From NCBI GenBank assembly GCA_023230905.1, contig JALNWL010000173.1:1-5537 (forward strand): 5,537 bases of DNA, read 5' to 3'. The DNA is from Syntrophales bacterium (GTDB lineage Bacteria > Desulfobacterota > Syntrophia > Syntrophales > UBA2251). Below the pieces are notes generated by a model, which was given only the letters and a program-made list of their open reading frames with translations, was not told the DNA's origin and ran no database searches. This document shows positions 1 to 5,537 of the stretch, piece by piece (position 1 is the stretch's first letter; each line of letters opens with the position of its first letter). The translations under genes were made by a program, and so were the position numbers.

Positions 1-51
1 ACTCCGTAGGCACCAAATCAGCAGACAAATCATAATAAAATCAATAAAAAA
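1..51 (-). terminator. AT-rich tail after selC with T-run; possible 3' end of the moeA-selC transcript
   Basis: Directly after the encoded CCA the minus strand reads six T residues (51 down to 46), then further T-rich sequence to the window edge. A U-tract following the strong tRNA acceptor/T helix could end transcription, but I see no separate GC-rich hairpin, so this is not a classical intrinsic terminator. The stretch is far more AT-rich than the rest of the window and contains no gene I can support. The 3' trailer would be removed by tRNA-processing nucleases. Confidence 0.3.
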
Positions 52-149
52 TGGCGGAAGTGCATGGGAACCGAACCCACCCGGGACGGTTTTAGCGCCC
101 CACACCGGATTTGAAGTCCGGGAGGCCCACCAGTGACCTTGGCACTTCC
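52..149 (-). tRNA. selC: tRNA-Sec (anticodon UCA), selenocysteine tRNA
   Basis: This is the selenocysteine tRNA. It is charged with serine, converted to Sec-tRNA by SelA using selenophosphate, and delivered by SelB to in-frame UGA codons. Read on the minus strand it is 98 nt long and folds fully. It has an 8-bp acceptor stem (142-149 with 56-63), a D stem AGGTC/GGCCT, a CCGGA/TCCGG anticodon stem, and the loop CTTCAAA with anticodon TCA at 112-114. The long variable arm has a 6-bp stem GGGGCG/CGTCCC. The 5-bp T stem carries the loop TTCGGTT, followed by discriminator G and an encoded CCA at 52-54. The 8+5 acceptor/T geometry and long variable arm are diagnostic of bacterial tRNA-Sec, as opposed to a suppressor or tRNA-Trp. 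It sits 13 nt after the moeA stop in the same direction. selA, selB and selD are not in the window. Confidence 0.97.
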
Positions 150-162
150 TTGATGTTCGTTC

Positions 163-1413
163 TCAATCCTTCAGATATTCGGGCTCCGCCATCCCTTCCA
201 GGGAACCGTCGATGAGCTGGACGGTGACCTCTTCACCCGCCCGCGCGTGCGTTACCGCCTCCGGAATAACGATCAGGCCGTTGGCCAGCACCATCGATTT
301 CAGGATTCCGGAGCCCTGTTCTCCCGTGGTGGAGGCATGGTACCGCCCGTCCCTGAATTCGACCCGCGCGCGCAGGAAGTTTCTCGCCCCTGCGTGCTTC
401 TGGACGTCTTCGTCCAGGCACGCCTGAATGATCCGGCGGAAGAGGTTCCGGCGTCCCATCATCTTGAGCAGGGCCGGACGGACGAACTGCTCGAAGGAGA
501 CCATGGACGAGACGGGGTTGCCGGGCAGGCCGAACAGCGGAACGCCGCCGAGAGTCCCGAAAGCAAGCGGCTTGCCCGGCCGCATGGCGACCTGCCAGAA
601 CTGCATCCGGTTGCCCACCTCTTTCATGATCTCCTTGACGAGATCGTAGTCGCCCACGGAGACGCCCCCCGAAGACAGGATGATGTCCGCGCGCAGGGCG
701 GCGTTGAACTTCGCGATCAGGTCCTCGCGGGTGTCCCTCGCGATGCCGATCTGCAGCGGCACCGCCCCGCAGTCCAGGACCTGGGCCGCAAGCGAATAGC
801 TGTTGCTGCTGACGATCTTCCCCTCCGTCAGGAAGGCTTCGTCGACATCCACGAGTTCGTTGCCGGTCGCCAGAACCGCCACGGTGGGCCGCTGATGAAC
901 GTCGATGACGGCGCGGCCGACGGAGGCCAGCATGCCGATCCGGGCCGGCGTCAGGACATCCCCCTTCCGGACGATGCGCTCCCCGGGCCGGACATCCTCC
1001 CCGGCGCGACGGATGTCCAGGCCGGCCGAGGCCGCGGCGAAGATCCGAACCCGGCTCCCGTCCTTCTCGGTCTCCTCCATCTTCATGACGGCGTCGGCGC
1101 CATCCGGGATGGGGGCGCCGGTCATGATCCGTGCCGCGGTTCCGGCGACGACGGTCTTCTCCGGGACTTTCCCGGCCGGGATGTCCTCCACGACCTCGAG
1201 GATCACCGGGGATTCCCGCGTGGCCCCGAGCGTGTCCTCCCACCGGAGGGCGTAGCCGTCCATGGCGGAGTTGTCCCGGGGCGGGATGGCGCGGCGGGCA
1301 TCGACATCCTCCGCGGCCACCCGGCCGAGGGCGGCGAGCAAGCTCACCCTTTCCGACCCCAGGGGGCTGATGGCGGACAGAATCTGTTCCAGGGCCTGTT
1401 GAACAGAGATCAT
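163..1413 (-). CDS. moeA: Molybdopterin molybdenumtransferase MoeA
   Basis: The product is a 416-residue cytoplasmic enzyme of molybdenum-cofactor synthesis. It inserts molybdate into adenylylated molybdopterin, releasing AMP and giving Mo-cofactor; in anaerobes a homologue may handle tungstate. Family motifs run in order: PPRDNSAMDGYA (44-55), the MTGAPIPDGADAVMKME segment (97-113), ATGNEL (182-187), SSGGVSVGDYDLV (247-259) in the MogA-like MoCF domain, MRPGKPLAFG (277-286) and GLPGNPVSSMVSFEQF (295-310). The C-terminal beta domain (about 325-403) follows. The length is close to E. coli MoeA (about 411 aa). I chose ATG at 1411-1413 because AAGGA lies 9 nt upstream and the protein then begins MISVQQALEQIL like the family. 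An in-frame ATG at 1470 would add 19 residues unlike the family, and it overlaps the -35 of the likely promoter. No residues of the core motifs appear to be missing. It is probably co-transcribed with selC downstream. Confidence 0.96.
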   Translation of the reverse strand: MISVQQALEQILSAISPLGSERVSLLAALGRVAAEDVDARRAIPPRDNSAMDGYALRWEDTLGATRESPVILEVVEDIPAGKVPEKTVVAGTAARIMTGAPIPDGADAVMKMEETEKDGSRVRIFAAASAGLDIRRAGEDVRPGERIVRKGDVLTPARIGMLASVGRAVIDVHQRPTVAVLATGNELVDVDEAFLTEGKIVSSNSYSLAAQVLDCGAVPLQIGIARDTREDLIAKFNAALRADIILSSGGVSVGDYDLVKEIMKEVGNRMQFWQVAMRPGKPLAFGTLGGVPLFGLPGNPVSSMVSFEQFVRPALLKMMGRRNLFRRIIQACLDEDVQKHAGARNFLRARVEFRDGRYHASTTGEQGSGILKSMVLANGLIVIPEAVTHARAGEEVTVQLIDGSLEGMAEPEYLKD

Positions 1414-1422
1414 CGGTTTCGA

Positions 1423-1427
1423 TCCTT
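1423..1427 (-). promoter_or_regulatory. Shine-Dalgarno site deciding the moeA start
   Basis: On the minus strand AAGGA is followed by 9 nt and then ATG at 1413. This spacing supports the internal start over the longer frame that opens at 1470. Confidence 0.7.
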
Positions 1428-1441
1428 GGTTTGGTGGCTGA

Positions 1442-1470
1442 ACGCTAACGTAAATCCGCACGCTTGTCAA
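1442..1470 (-). promoter_or_regulatory. Putative sigma70-type promoter for moeA-selC
   Basis: The minus strand carries a perfect TTGACA -35 hexamer (1470-1465). After exactly 17 nt comes TAGCGT (1447-1442), which matches the TATAAT consensus at three of six positions including the first two and the last. Transcription would begin near 1435, leaving a leader of about 20 nt with the Shine-Dalgarno site inside it. That is too short for a riboswitch. The call rests on consensus matching only. Confidence 0.5.
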
Positions 1471-1503
1471 TATCGGGATGCCCGGCCCCCTCCGGATTTG
1501 TCC

Positions 1504-1532
1504 TTGAAGTAATTATGTTTCTGTTGTAGCAA
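1504..1532 (+). promoter_or_regulatory. Weak candidate promoter for nadA-mfd
   Basis: TTGAAG (1504-1509) is followed after 17 nt by TAGCAA (1527-1532). The -35 matches consensus at four of six positions and the -10 at three. A TATTTA at 1540-1545 is an alternative -10 but lacks a good -35. Only the location, in the AT-richer part of the divergent gap ahead of nadA, and the spacing support it. Confidence 0.25.
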
Positions 1533-1581
1533 ATGAGGCTATTTATCCGGGGAATGCGTGCATCTTTGTCCCGCCCCCGGG

Positions 1582-1587
1582 AAAGGA
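1582..1587 (+). promoter_or_regulatory. Shine-Dalgarno site of nadA
   Basis: AAAGGA lies 10 nt before the ATG at 1598 and fixes that start. It sits immediately after the right arm of the CCGGGG/CCCCGG inverted repeat, so pairing there could affect its accessibility. Confidence 0.6.
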
Positions 1588-1597
1588 CGAACCGGTC

Positions 1598-2512
1598 ATG
1601 ACGGACATACAGGCATGGCAGAGGAAGGTACGCCGGCTGCTGAGGGAGCGGCGGGCGATTCTCCTCGCCCACTACTATCAGCGGGACGAGATCCAGGAGA
1701 TTGCCGATCTCCGGGGCGACTCCCTGGCCCTCAGCATCGAGGCGGCCCGGACGGACGCCCCGGTCATCGTCTTTGCCGGGGTGCATTTCATGGCCGAGAG
1801 CGCGGCCATCATCTCCCCGGAGCGCACCGTGCTCCTCCCCCGCCCGGACGCCGGCTGCGCCTTGGCGGACTGGATCACGGCGGCCCAATTGCAAAAGGTC
1901 CGGGAAGCCGACCCCGATCTGCTCGTCGTCACCTACATCAACTCTTCGGCCGCGGTCAAGGCCCTGAGCGACATCTGCTGCACCTCGGCCAACGCGGTCC
2001 GCGTGGTGAACTCCCTGCCGGAGGGGCGGAAAATCCTGATGGCACCGGACGGCAACCTCGCCCGTTATGCGGCCCGCCATACGACGCGGGACATCATCCC
2101 CTGGAACGGGCATTGTCCCGTGCACCATGACATCACCGTGGACGAAGTCCGGCGCGCCAAGGTGGCCTGGCCTGGGGCGCCTTTCGCCGCACATCCCGAG
2201 TGCAATCCCGCCGTCCTCGACGAGGCGGATTTCGTCGGCAGCACGGCGGGGATCCTCCGTTTCGCCCGGGAAACCGATGCGCAAACGGTCCTGATCGGCA
2301 CGGAACGGGGAATCTTCCACACGTTGCGCGAAGAAAGCCCGGGAAAGCGGTTCGTTCCGGTCTCCGAAAGGCTTCTGTGTGAAACCATGAAATACACGAC
2401 CCTGCCGGATATCGTCGCGTCCCTGGAGACGATGTCGCCCGTGATTTCCGTTCCGGAAGCCGTCCGGGTTCCGGCAAAGCGCGCGCTGGACCACATGCTG
2501 GCCCTTGGATGA
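1598..2512 (+). CDS. nadA: Quinolinate synthase NadA ([4Fe-4S] enzyme)
   Basis: This 304-residue cytoplasmic enzyme condenses iminoaspartate with dihydroxyacetone phosphate to give quinolinate, the pyridine precursor in de novo NAD synthesis. Its oxygen-sensitive [4Fe-4S] cluster is held by three cysteines. Visible family motifs are AHYYQ (24-28), GDSL (40-43), GVHFMAE (61-67), LPRPDAGCALAD (80-91), TYINSSAAVKA (112-122), CTSANA (128-133), PDGNLARY (150-157), WNGHCPVHHDI (169-179), HPECNP (199-204), DFVGSTAGI (211-219) and CETMKYTTLPDI (261-272). Cys87, Cys173 and Cys261 match the ligand spacing known for the family (C81/C168/C254 in Thermotoga), so the protein should be active. The length is typical of the compact ~300-aa form. 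The partner genes nadB and nadC are not adjacent. mfd follows after 13 nt in the same direction, suggesting one transcript. No frameshift or missing residue is seen. Confidence 0.97.
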   Translation: MTDIQAWQRKVRRLLRERRAILLAHYYQRDEIQEIADLRGDSLALSIEAARTDAPVIVFAGVHFMAESAAIISPERTVLLPRPDAGCALADWITAAQLQKVREADPDLLVVTYINSSAAVKALSDICCTSANAVRVVNSLPEGRKILMAPDGNLARYAARHTTRDIIPWNGHCPVHHDITVDEVRRAKVAWPGAPFAAHPECNPAVLDEADFVGSTAGILRFARETDAQTVLIGTERGIFHTLREESPGKRFVPVSERLLCETMKYTTLPDIVASLETMSPVISVPEAVRVPAKRALDHMLALG

Positions 2513-2529
2513 GGAGAGGCCGGAGGTGA
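2512..2529 (+). promoter_or_regulatory. Two overlapping ribosome-binding options for mfd
   Basis: AGGAG (2512-2516), overlapping the last base of the nadA stop codon, lies 9 nt before GTG at 2526. GGAGGTGA (2522-2529), a long match to the anti-Shine-Dalgarno sequence, lies 8 nt before an in-frame GTG at 2538. Either could be used, and the two choices differ by only four residues. The overlap with the nadA end fits translational coupling. Confidence 0.55.
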
Positions 2530-5500
2530 GCCGACTGGTGCGCACGATCATAGCAGACAGACACGCCTTGCGCGATGCCGCCCTGGCCGGGCTGGTGGAC
2601 CGGGTCGCCCGCGGGGCGTCCGGCCTCCGGGTTCAGGGGGTGTCGGGAAGCGCCCGGGCCCTCCTGGCCGCGGTCCTTTTCCGGCGCCTCGGCAAACCCC
2701 TGGCGGTGGTCACCCCGACGGAGGGCGAGGCGCGCGGCCTGCACCGGGACATGGCCTTTTTCCTCGGGGAAGACGACGCGCTTCTCTATCCCGAAGGCGA
2801 AACCGTGGCAACGGACATCCTAACCGCCCAGAGCGAGTCCGAGCGGGACCGGATCCACGTCCTCGACCGTCTCCTCGACGGCGCGCCGGTGTCGGTCGTC
2901 GCCTCCCTGCCGTCGATGCTGAGGAGGGTTCTCCCGCGGGACGTCCTGCGCGCCAGCCGGATCGCCCTCTCGATGGGGGATGCGGCGGACCGGGACGACC
3001 TGGCGCGGCGGCTTCTCGCCGGGGGCTACGAGCGGGTAACGCTGGTGGCGGAGGCCGGGGAGTTCAGCCTGCGCGGACATATCCTGGACGTCTTTCCCCC
3101 CGGCGCCCACCACCCGGTTCGTCTGGAGTTCGTGGGGGACGAGATCGAGTCCCTCCGCGCCTTCGACGCCGCCTCGCAGCGCTCGATCGGGGAAATCCTG
3201 TCCTGCACGCTTATCCCGGCACGCGAGGCGATCCTGACGGAGGAACGGATCGGGCGGGCGATCCGCAATGTCCGACGCCGCGCCCAGACGCTGGAACTGC
3301 CCCGCCCGGTATGGGAATCCCTTTCGGACGCCATCGCCGAAGGACGCACCGCGCAGCTTCCCGCCCGGCTGCTGCCCCTGTTCTACGAGAACCTCCCCGG
3401 GACGGAAGACCCGACGGCCGCGGAGGGTCTGGGCACGCTCTTCGACTACCTGCCGGCCGAGGCGCTGTTCGTTCTCGACAATCCCGCCGCCCTCCGTCAG
3501 TCCCAGGAGGAATTCGCCAACGAGTTGGACGGGCTGATCCTGAAGGCGGAGCGGGAGGAGCGGTTCTTTCTGGAACGGGAGCAGACGCACCTGTCCGGCC
3601 CGGACGGATGGGCGGCGATTCAAGCCCGGCCACATTTGTTGGTCGGCGGGCTGACGCTGACCGCCGGCGATGCGAAACCCGCCGAGGGGGGAACGACGGC
3701 GGAAACGGCCGTCACGCTGTCCACGGATCGGGAGACCACCCGGCTCGAAGGCGGGCGGGTGTCCGTCGCGGAAGAGGGCCTCCTGAAACCTCTGGCCGAG
3801 CGCATCCGGCAATGGATCGCGTCCGGATACCGGGTCCTCTTCGTCTGCGCGGGACCGGAAAGCCGGGACCGGATCGGTCACCTTCTGGCCCAGTACGACC
3901 TTCCCGCGACGCGGGAGGAGGCGTTTTCCCTGGAGGACACCGTCAGCCAGCGCGGCCGAGGGCGCCTGGGGCTGGTGGAGGGTCGCCTGACCGGCGGATT
4001 CCATTGGCCGGGCCTGAAGCTCGCCGTGGTCAGCGAGGAGGAAATCTTCGGCCGGAAGCATTCCCGCCGCCGGCCCCGGCCGGTGCGGGAGGGATATTTT
4101 CTCAAGTCGTTCGGCGAGCTCAACGAGGGGGACCCCGTGGTGCACACGGATCACGGCATCGGCGTCTACCGCGGGCTCACGAGGCTCGCCGTGGGAAATA
4201 TCGAGAACGATTTTCTCCTGATCGAGTACCAGGAGGGGGACAGGCTCTACCTGCCCGTGGATCGTCTCGATCGGATCCAGCGCTATATCGGCTCCGACGG
4301 GAACGATCCCCGGCTCGACCGTCTGGGCGGCCAGTCCTGGGAGACCCTGAAGTCCCGGGTGAAGAAATCCATCCGGGAGGTGGCCGAGGAACTGGTTTCC
4401 ATCTACGCCGCCCGCGAGGTCATGGAACGGGAGAACTTCTCCCCGCCCGACCGGTCGTACGAGGAATTCGCCTCCGCCTTCCCCTTCACGGAAACCCCGG
4501 ATCAGGTCCGGGCGATCGAGGATGTCCATCTCGACATGAACGCCCCCAAGCCCATGGATCGCCTCATCTGCGGCGACGCCGGCTTCGGGAAGACCGAGGT
4601 GGCCCTGCGGGCCTCCTTCCGGGCGGTCATGGACGGCCGCCAAGTGGCCGTGCTCGTCCCCACGACGATCCTGGCCGAGCAGCACTATCAGACGTTTCTG
4701 GAGCGGTTTCGGGATTATCCCGTCCAGGTGGCCTGCCTGAACCGCTTCCGCTCCCGGGTCCAGCAGGCTGAGATCGTGGCGGGGATCCATCGGGGAACCG
4801 TGGACATCGTCATCGGCACCCATCGCCTCCTGCAGAAGGATGTTGCATTCAAAAACCTGGGGCTGGTCATCATCGACGAGGAGCAGCGATTCGGCGTCCT
4901 CCACAAGGAAAAACTCAAGAAGCTGCGGACCCTGGTGGATGTGCTGACCCTGACGGCGACCCCGATTCCCCGGACGCTGCACCTGTCCCTGGTCGGCATC
5001 CGGGACCTGTCGATCATCAACTCGCCGCCGGAGGACCGGCAGCCGATCAAGACCTACCTCGCCGAGTTCGACGAGGACATGATTCAGAAGGCCATCCGTC
5101 AGGAACTGCTCCGCGGCGGACAGGTGTTCTTCCTCCACGACCGGGTCCGCTCGCTCAACACGATGGCGCGCCTCGTGGAGAAGCTCGTCCCCGAGGCCCG
5201 GGTGGAGGTGGTGCACGGCCAGATGAAAAGCACGGACATCGAACGCATCATGGCCGCCTTCGTCCGCCGGGACTTCGACGTCCTGGTCTGCACGACGATC
5301 ATCGGCGCCGGACTGGACATCCCCACGGCCAACACGATGATCATCAACCGCGCGGACCGCTTCGGCCTGGCACAGCTCTACCAAATCCGCGGCCGGGTCG
5401 GCCGCGCCCGGGACGAGGCCTATGCCTACCTCTTCGTGCCCCGGGGCGCCCTGCTCTCACCCGAGGCCCGGCGGCGTCTGGAGGTGATCCTCGAATTCAC

Positions 5501-5537
5501 CGAACCCGGCAGCGGGTTCCGCATCGCCGCGGGGGAC
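2526..5537 (+). CDS. mfd: Transcription-repair coupling factor Mfd (3'-truncated by window edge)
   Basis: Mfd is an ATP-driven DNA translocase that pushes stalled RNA polymerase off lesions and recruits UvrA for nucleotide excision repair. The frame is open for 1004 codons to the window edge with no stop or frameshift. The UvrB-like N-terminal module includes GEFSLRGHILDVFP (about 179-192). The RNA-polymerase-interacting CarD/RID-type domain spans about 529-587 (VVHTDHGIGVYRG, then LIEYQEGDRLYLPVDRL). The RecG-like SF2 motor follows: TPDQ near 658, Walker A GDAGFGKT (683-690), VPTT, the DEEQ box (784-787), TATPIPRTL (from 810), motif V near 919-934 and motif VI QIRGRVGR (953-960). The end of the translocation motif and the C-terminal autoinhibitory UvrA-contact domain lie beyond the window. 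E. coli Mfd is 1148 aa, so roughly 150-170 residues are missing. The start is GTG at 2526 (numbering used here) or GTG at 2538. Oddity: motif V reads TTIIGAGLDIP where the E. coli protein has TTIIETGIDIP. Confidence 0.97.
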   Translation, partial: MSRLVRTIIADRHALRDAALAGLVDRVARGASGLRVQGVSGSARALLAAVLFRRLGKPLAVVTPTEGEARGLHRDMAFFLGEDDALLYPEGETVATDILTAQSESERDRIHVLDRLLDGAPVSVVASLPSMLRRVLPRDVLRASRIALSMGDAADRDDLARRLLAGGYERVTLVAEAGEFSLRGHILDVFPPGAHHPVRLEFVGDEIESLRAFDAASQRSIGEILSCTLIPAREAILTEERIGRAIRNVRRRAQTLELPRPVWESLSDAIAEGRTAQLPARLLPLFYENLPGTEDPTAAEGLGTLFDYLPAEALFVLDNPAALRQSQEEFANELDGLILKAEREERFFLEREQTHLSGPDGWAAIQARPHLLVGGLTLTAGDAKPAEGGTTAETAVTLSTDRETTRLEGGRVSVAEEGLLKPLAERIRQWIASGYRVLFVCAGPESRDRIGHLLAQYDLPATREEAFSLEDTVSQRGRGRLGLVEGRLTGGFHWPGLKLAVVSEEEIFGRKHSRRRPRPVREGYFLKSFGELNEGDPVVHTDHGIGVYRGLTRLAVGNIENDFLLIEYQEGDRLYLPVDRLDRIQRYIGSDGNDPRLDRLGGQSWETLKSRVKKSIREVAEELVSIYAAREVMERENFSPPDRSYEEFASAFPFTETPDQVRAIEDVHLDMNAPKPMDRLICGDAGFGKTEVALRASFRAVMDGRQVAVLVPTTILAEQHYQTFLERFRDYPVQVACLNRFRSRVQQAEIVAGIHRGTVDIVIGTHRLLQKDVAFKNLGLVIIDEEQRFGVLHKEKLKKLRTLVDVLTLTATPIPRTLHLSLVGIRDLSIINSPPEDRQPIKTYLAEFDEDMIQKAIRQELLRGGQVFFLHDRVRSLNTMARLVEKLVPEARVEVVHGQMKSTDIERIMAAFVRRDFDVLVCTTIIGAGLDIPTANTMIINRADRFGLAQLYQIRGRVGRARDEAYAYLFVPRGALLSPEARRRLEVILEFTEPGSGFRIAAGD

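Larger units (their letters stand above)
1414..1597. other. Divergent intergenic region between moeA and nadA
   Basis: These 184 bp hold the regulatory sequence for both transcription units, which point away from each other. The minus-strand promoter occupies the left part. The plus-strand signals for nadA lie to the right, in a locally AT-richer stretch around 1504-1545. An inverted repeat CCGGGG/CCCCGG (1547-1552 and 1575-1580) lies in the presumed nadA leader. I see no tRNA, small ORF with a convincing start, or known riboswitch fold here. Confidence 0.7.

Noticed and set aside
1..165. Possible selenocysteine read-through of the moeA TGA stop, because the frame stays open from there through selC to the window edge (54 codons)
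   Set aside because: MoeA is already full length at the stop, the downstream sequence is a perfectly folding tRNA, and its translation resembles no protein extension. An open run of this length is not rare by chance in this composition.
247..1512. 421-codon plus-strand open frame opposite moeA
   Set aside because: It is antisense to well-conserved moeA, has no recognisable motif, and runs across the moeA promoter. It is a composition artefact.
1414..1597. Moco riboswitch or other metabolite-sensing leader upstream of moeA or nadA
   Set aside because: The predicted moeA leader is only about 20 nt, and the whole gap is too small and lacks the multi-helix architecture of a Moco-type element. 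I could find no recognisable conserved core.
1445..2551. 368-codon minus-strand open frame opposite nadA
   Set aside because: It is antisense to nadA, whose cluster cysteines and motifs are all present. It overlaps both flanking control regions and has no ribosome site or family resemblance that I can see.
4875..4886. DEEQ rather than DEEH in the Mfd Walker B box as a possible defect
   Set aside because: DEEQ is, to my knowledge, a normal variant in many bacterial Mfd proteins such as those of Bacillus, so it does not indicate loss of activity.
2820..5384. Very long open frame (about 854 codons) on the minus strand opposite mfd
   Set aside because: It lies wholly antisense to a gene with clear Mfd motifs. 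High GC makes stop codons rare in the complementary frame, the translation shows no recognisable domain, and it is rich in Gly, Asp, Arg and His as expected of a shadow frame.

Overview
The window is high-GC DNA, by eye about 65% G+C in the genes. It holds three protein-coding genes and one selenocysteine tRNA, arranged as two divergent transcription units around a 184-bp intergenic region. Codon use looks uniform, no gene is visibly broken, and there is no sign of an insertion sequence, phage or CRISPR array. Taken together, selenocysteine decoding, molybdenum-cofactor synthesis and an anaerobe-type NAD pathway gene suggest an anaerobic bacterium that makes selenium- and Mo/W-dependent oxidoreductases such as formate dehydrogenase. 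A deltaproteobacterial/Desulfobacterota (Syntrophus- or Geobacter-like) lineage is my guess from protein flavour only; no search was run.

Left unit (minus strand). A moeA gene (163-1413) encodes molybdopterin molybdenumtransferase. It is followed 13 nt after its stop by selC (52-149), a complete 98-nt tRNA-Sec with anticodon UCA and an encoded CCA end. A TTGACA-type promoter lies just upstream of moeA. The first ~51 bases of the window, beyond the tRNA 3' end, are AT-rich and start with a six-T run on the transcribed strand. No gene is visible there.

Right unit (plus strand). nadA (1598-2512) encodes quinolinate synthase with its three cluster cysteines present. It is followed after 13 nt by mfd (from 2526), the transcription-repair coupling factor, which is open to the window edge and lacks its C-terminal part. 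The tight spacing suggests co-transcription.

How the genes relate. moeA and selC both supply cofactors or amino acids needed by Mo/W-selenocysteine enzymes, so their linkage has a plausible functional logic. nadA and mfd have no obvious shared pathway and look like ordinary housekeeping neighbours. I do not see a previously undescribed system. The items most worth a second look are the moeA-selC linkage and an unusual helicase motif V in Mfd.
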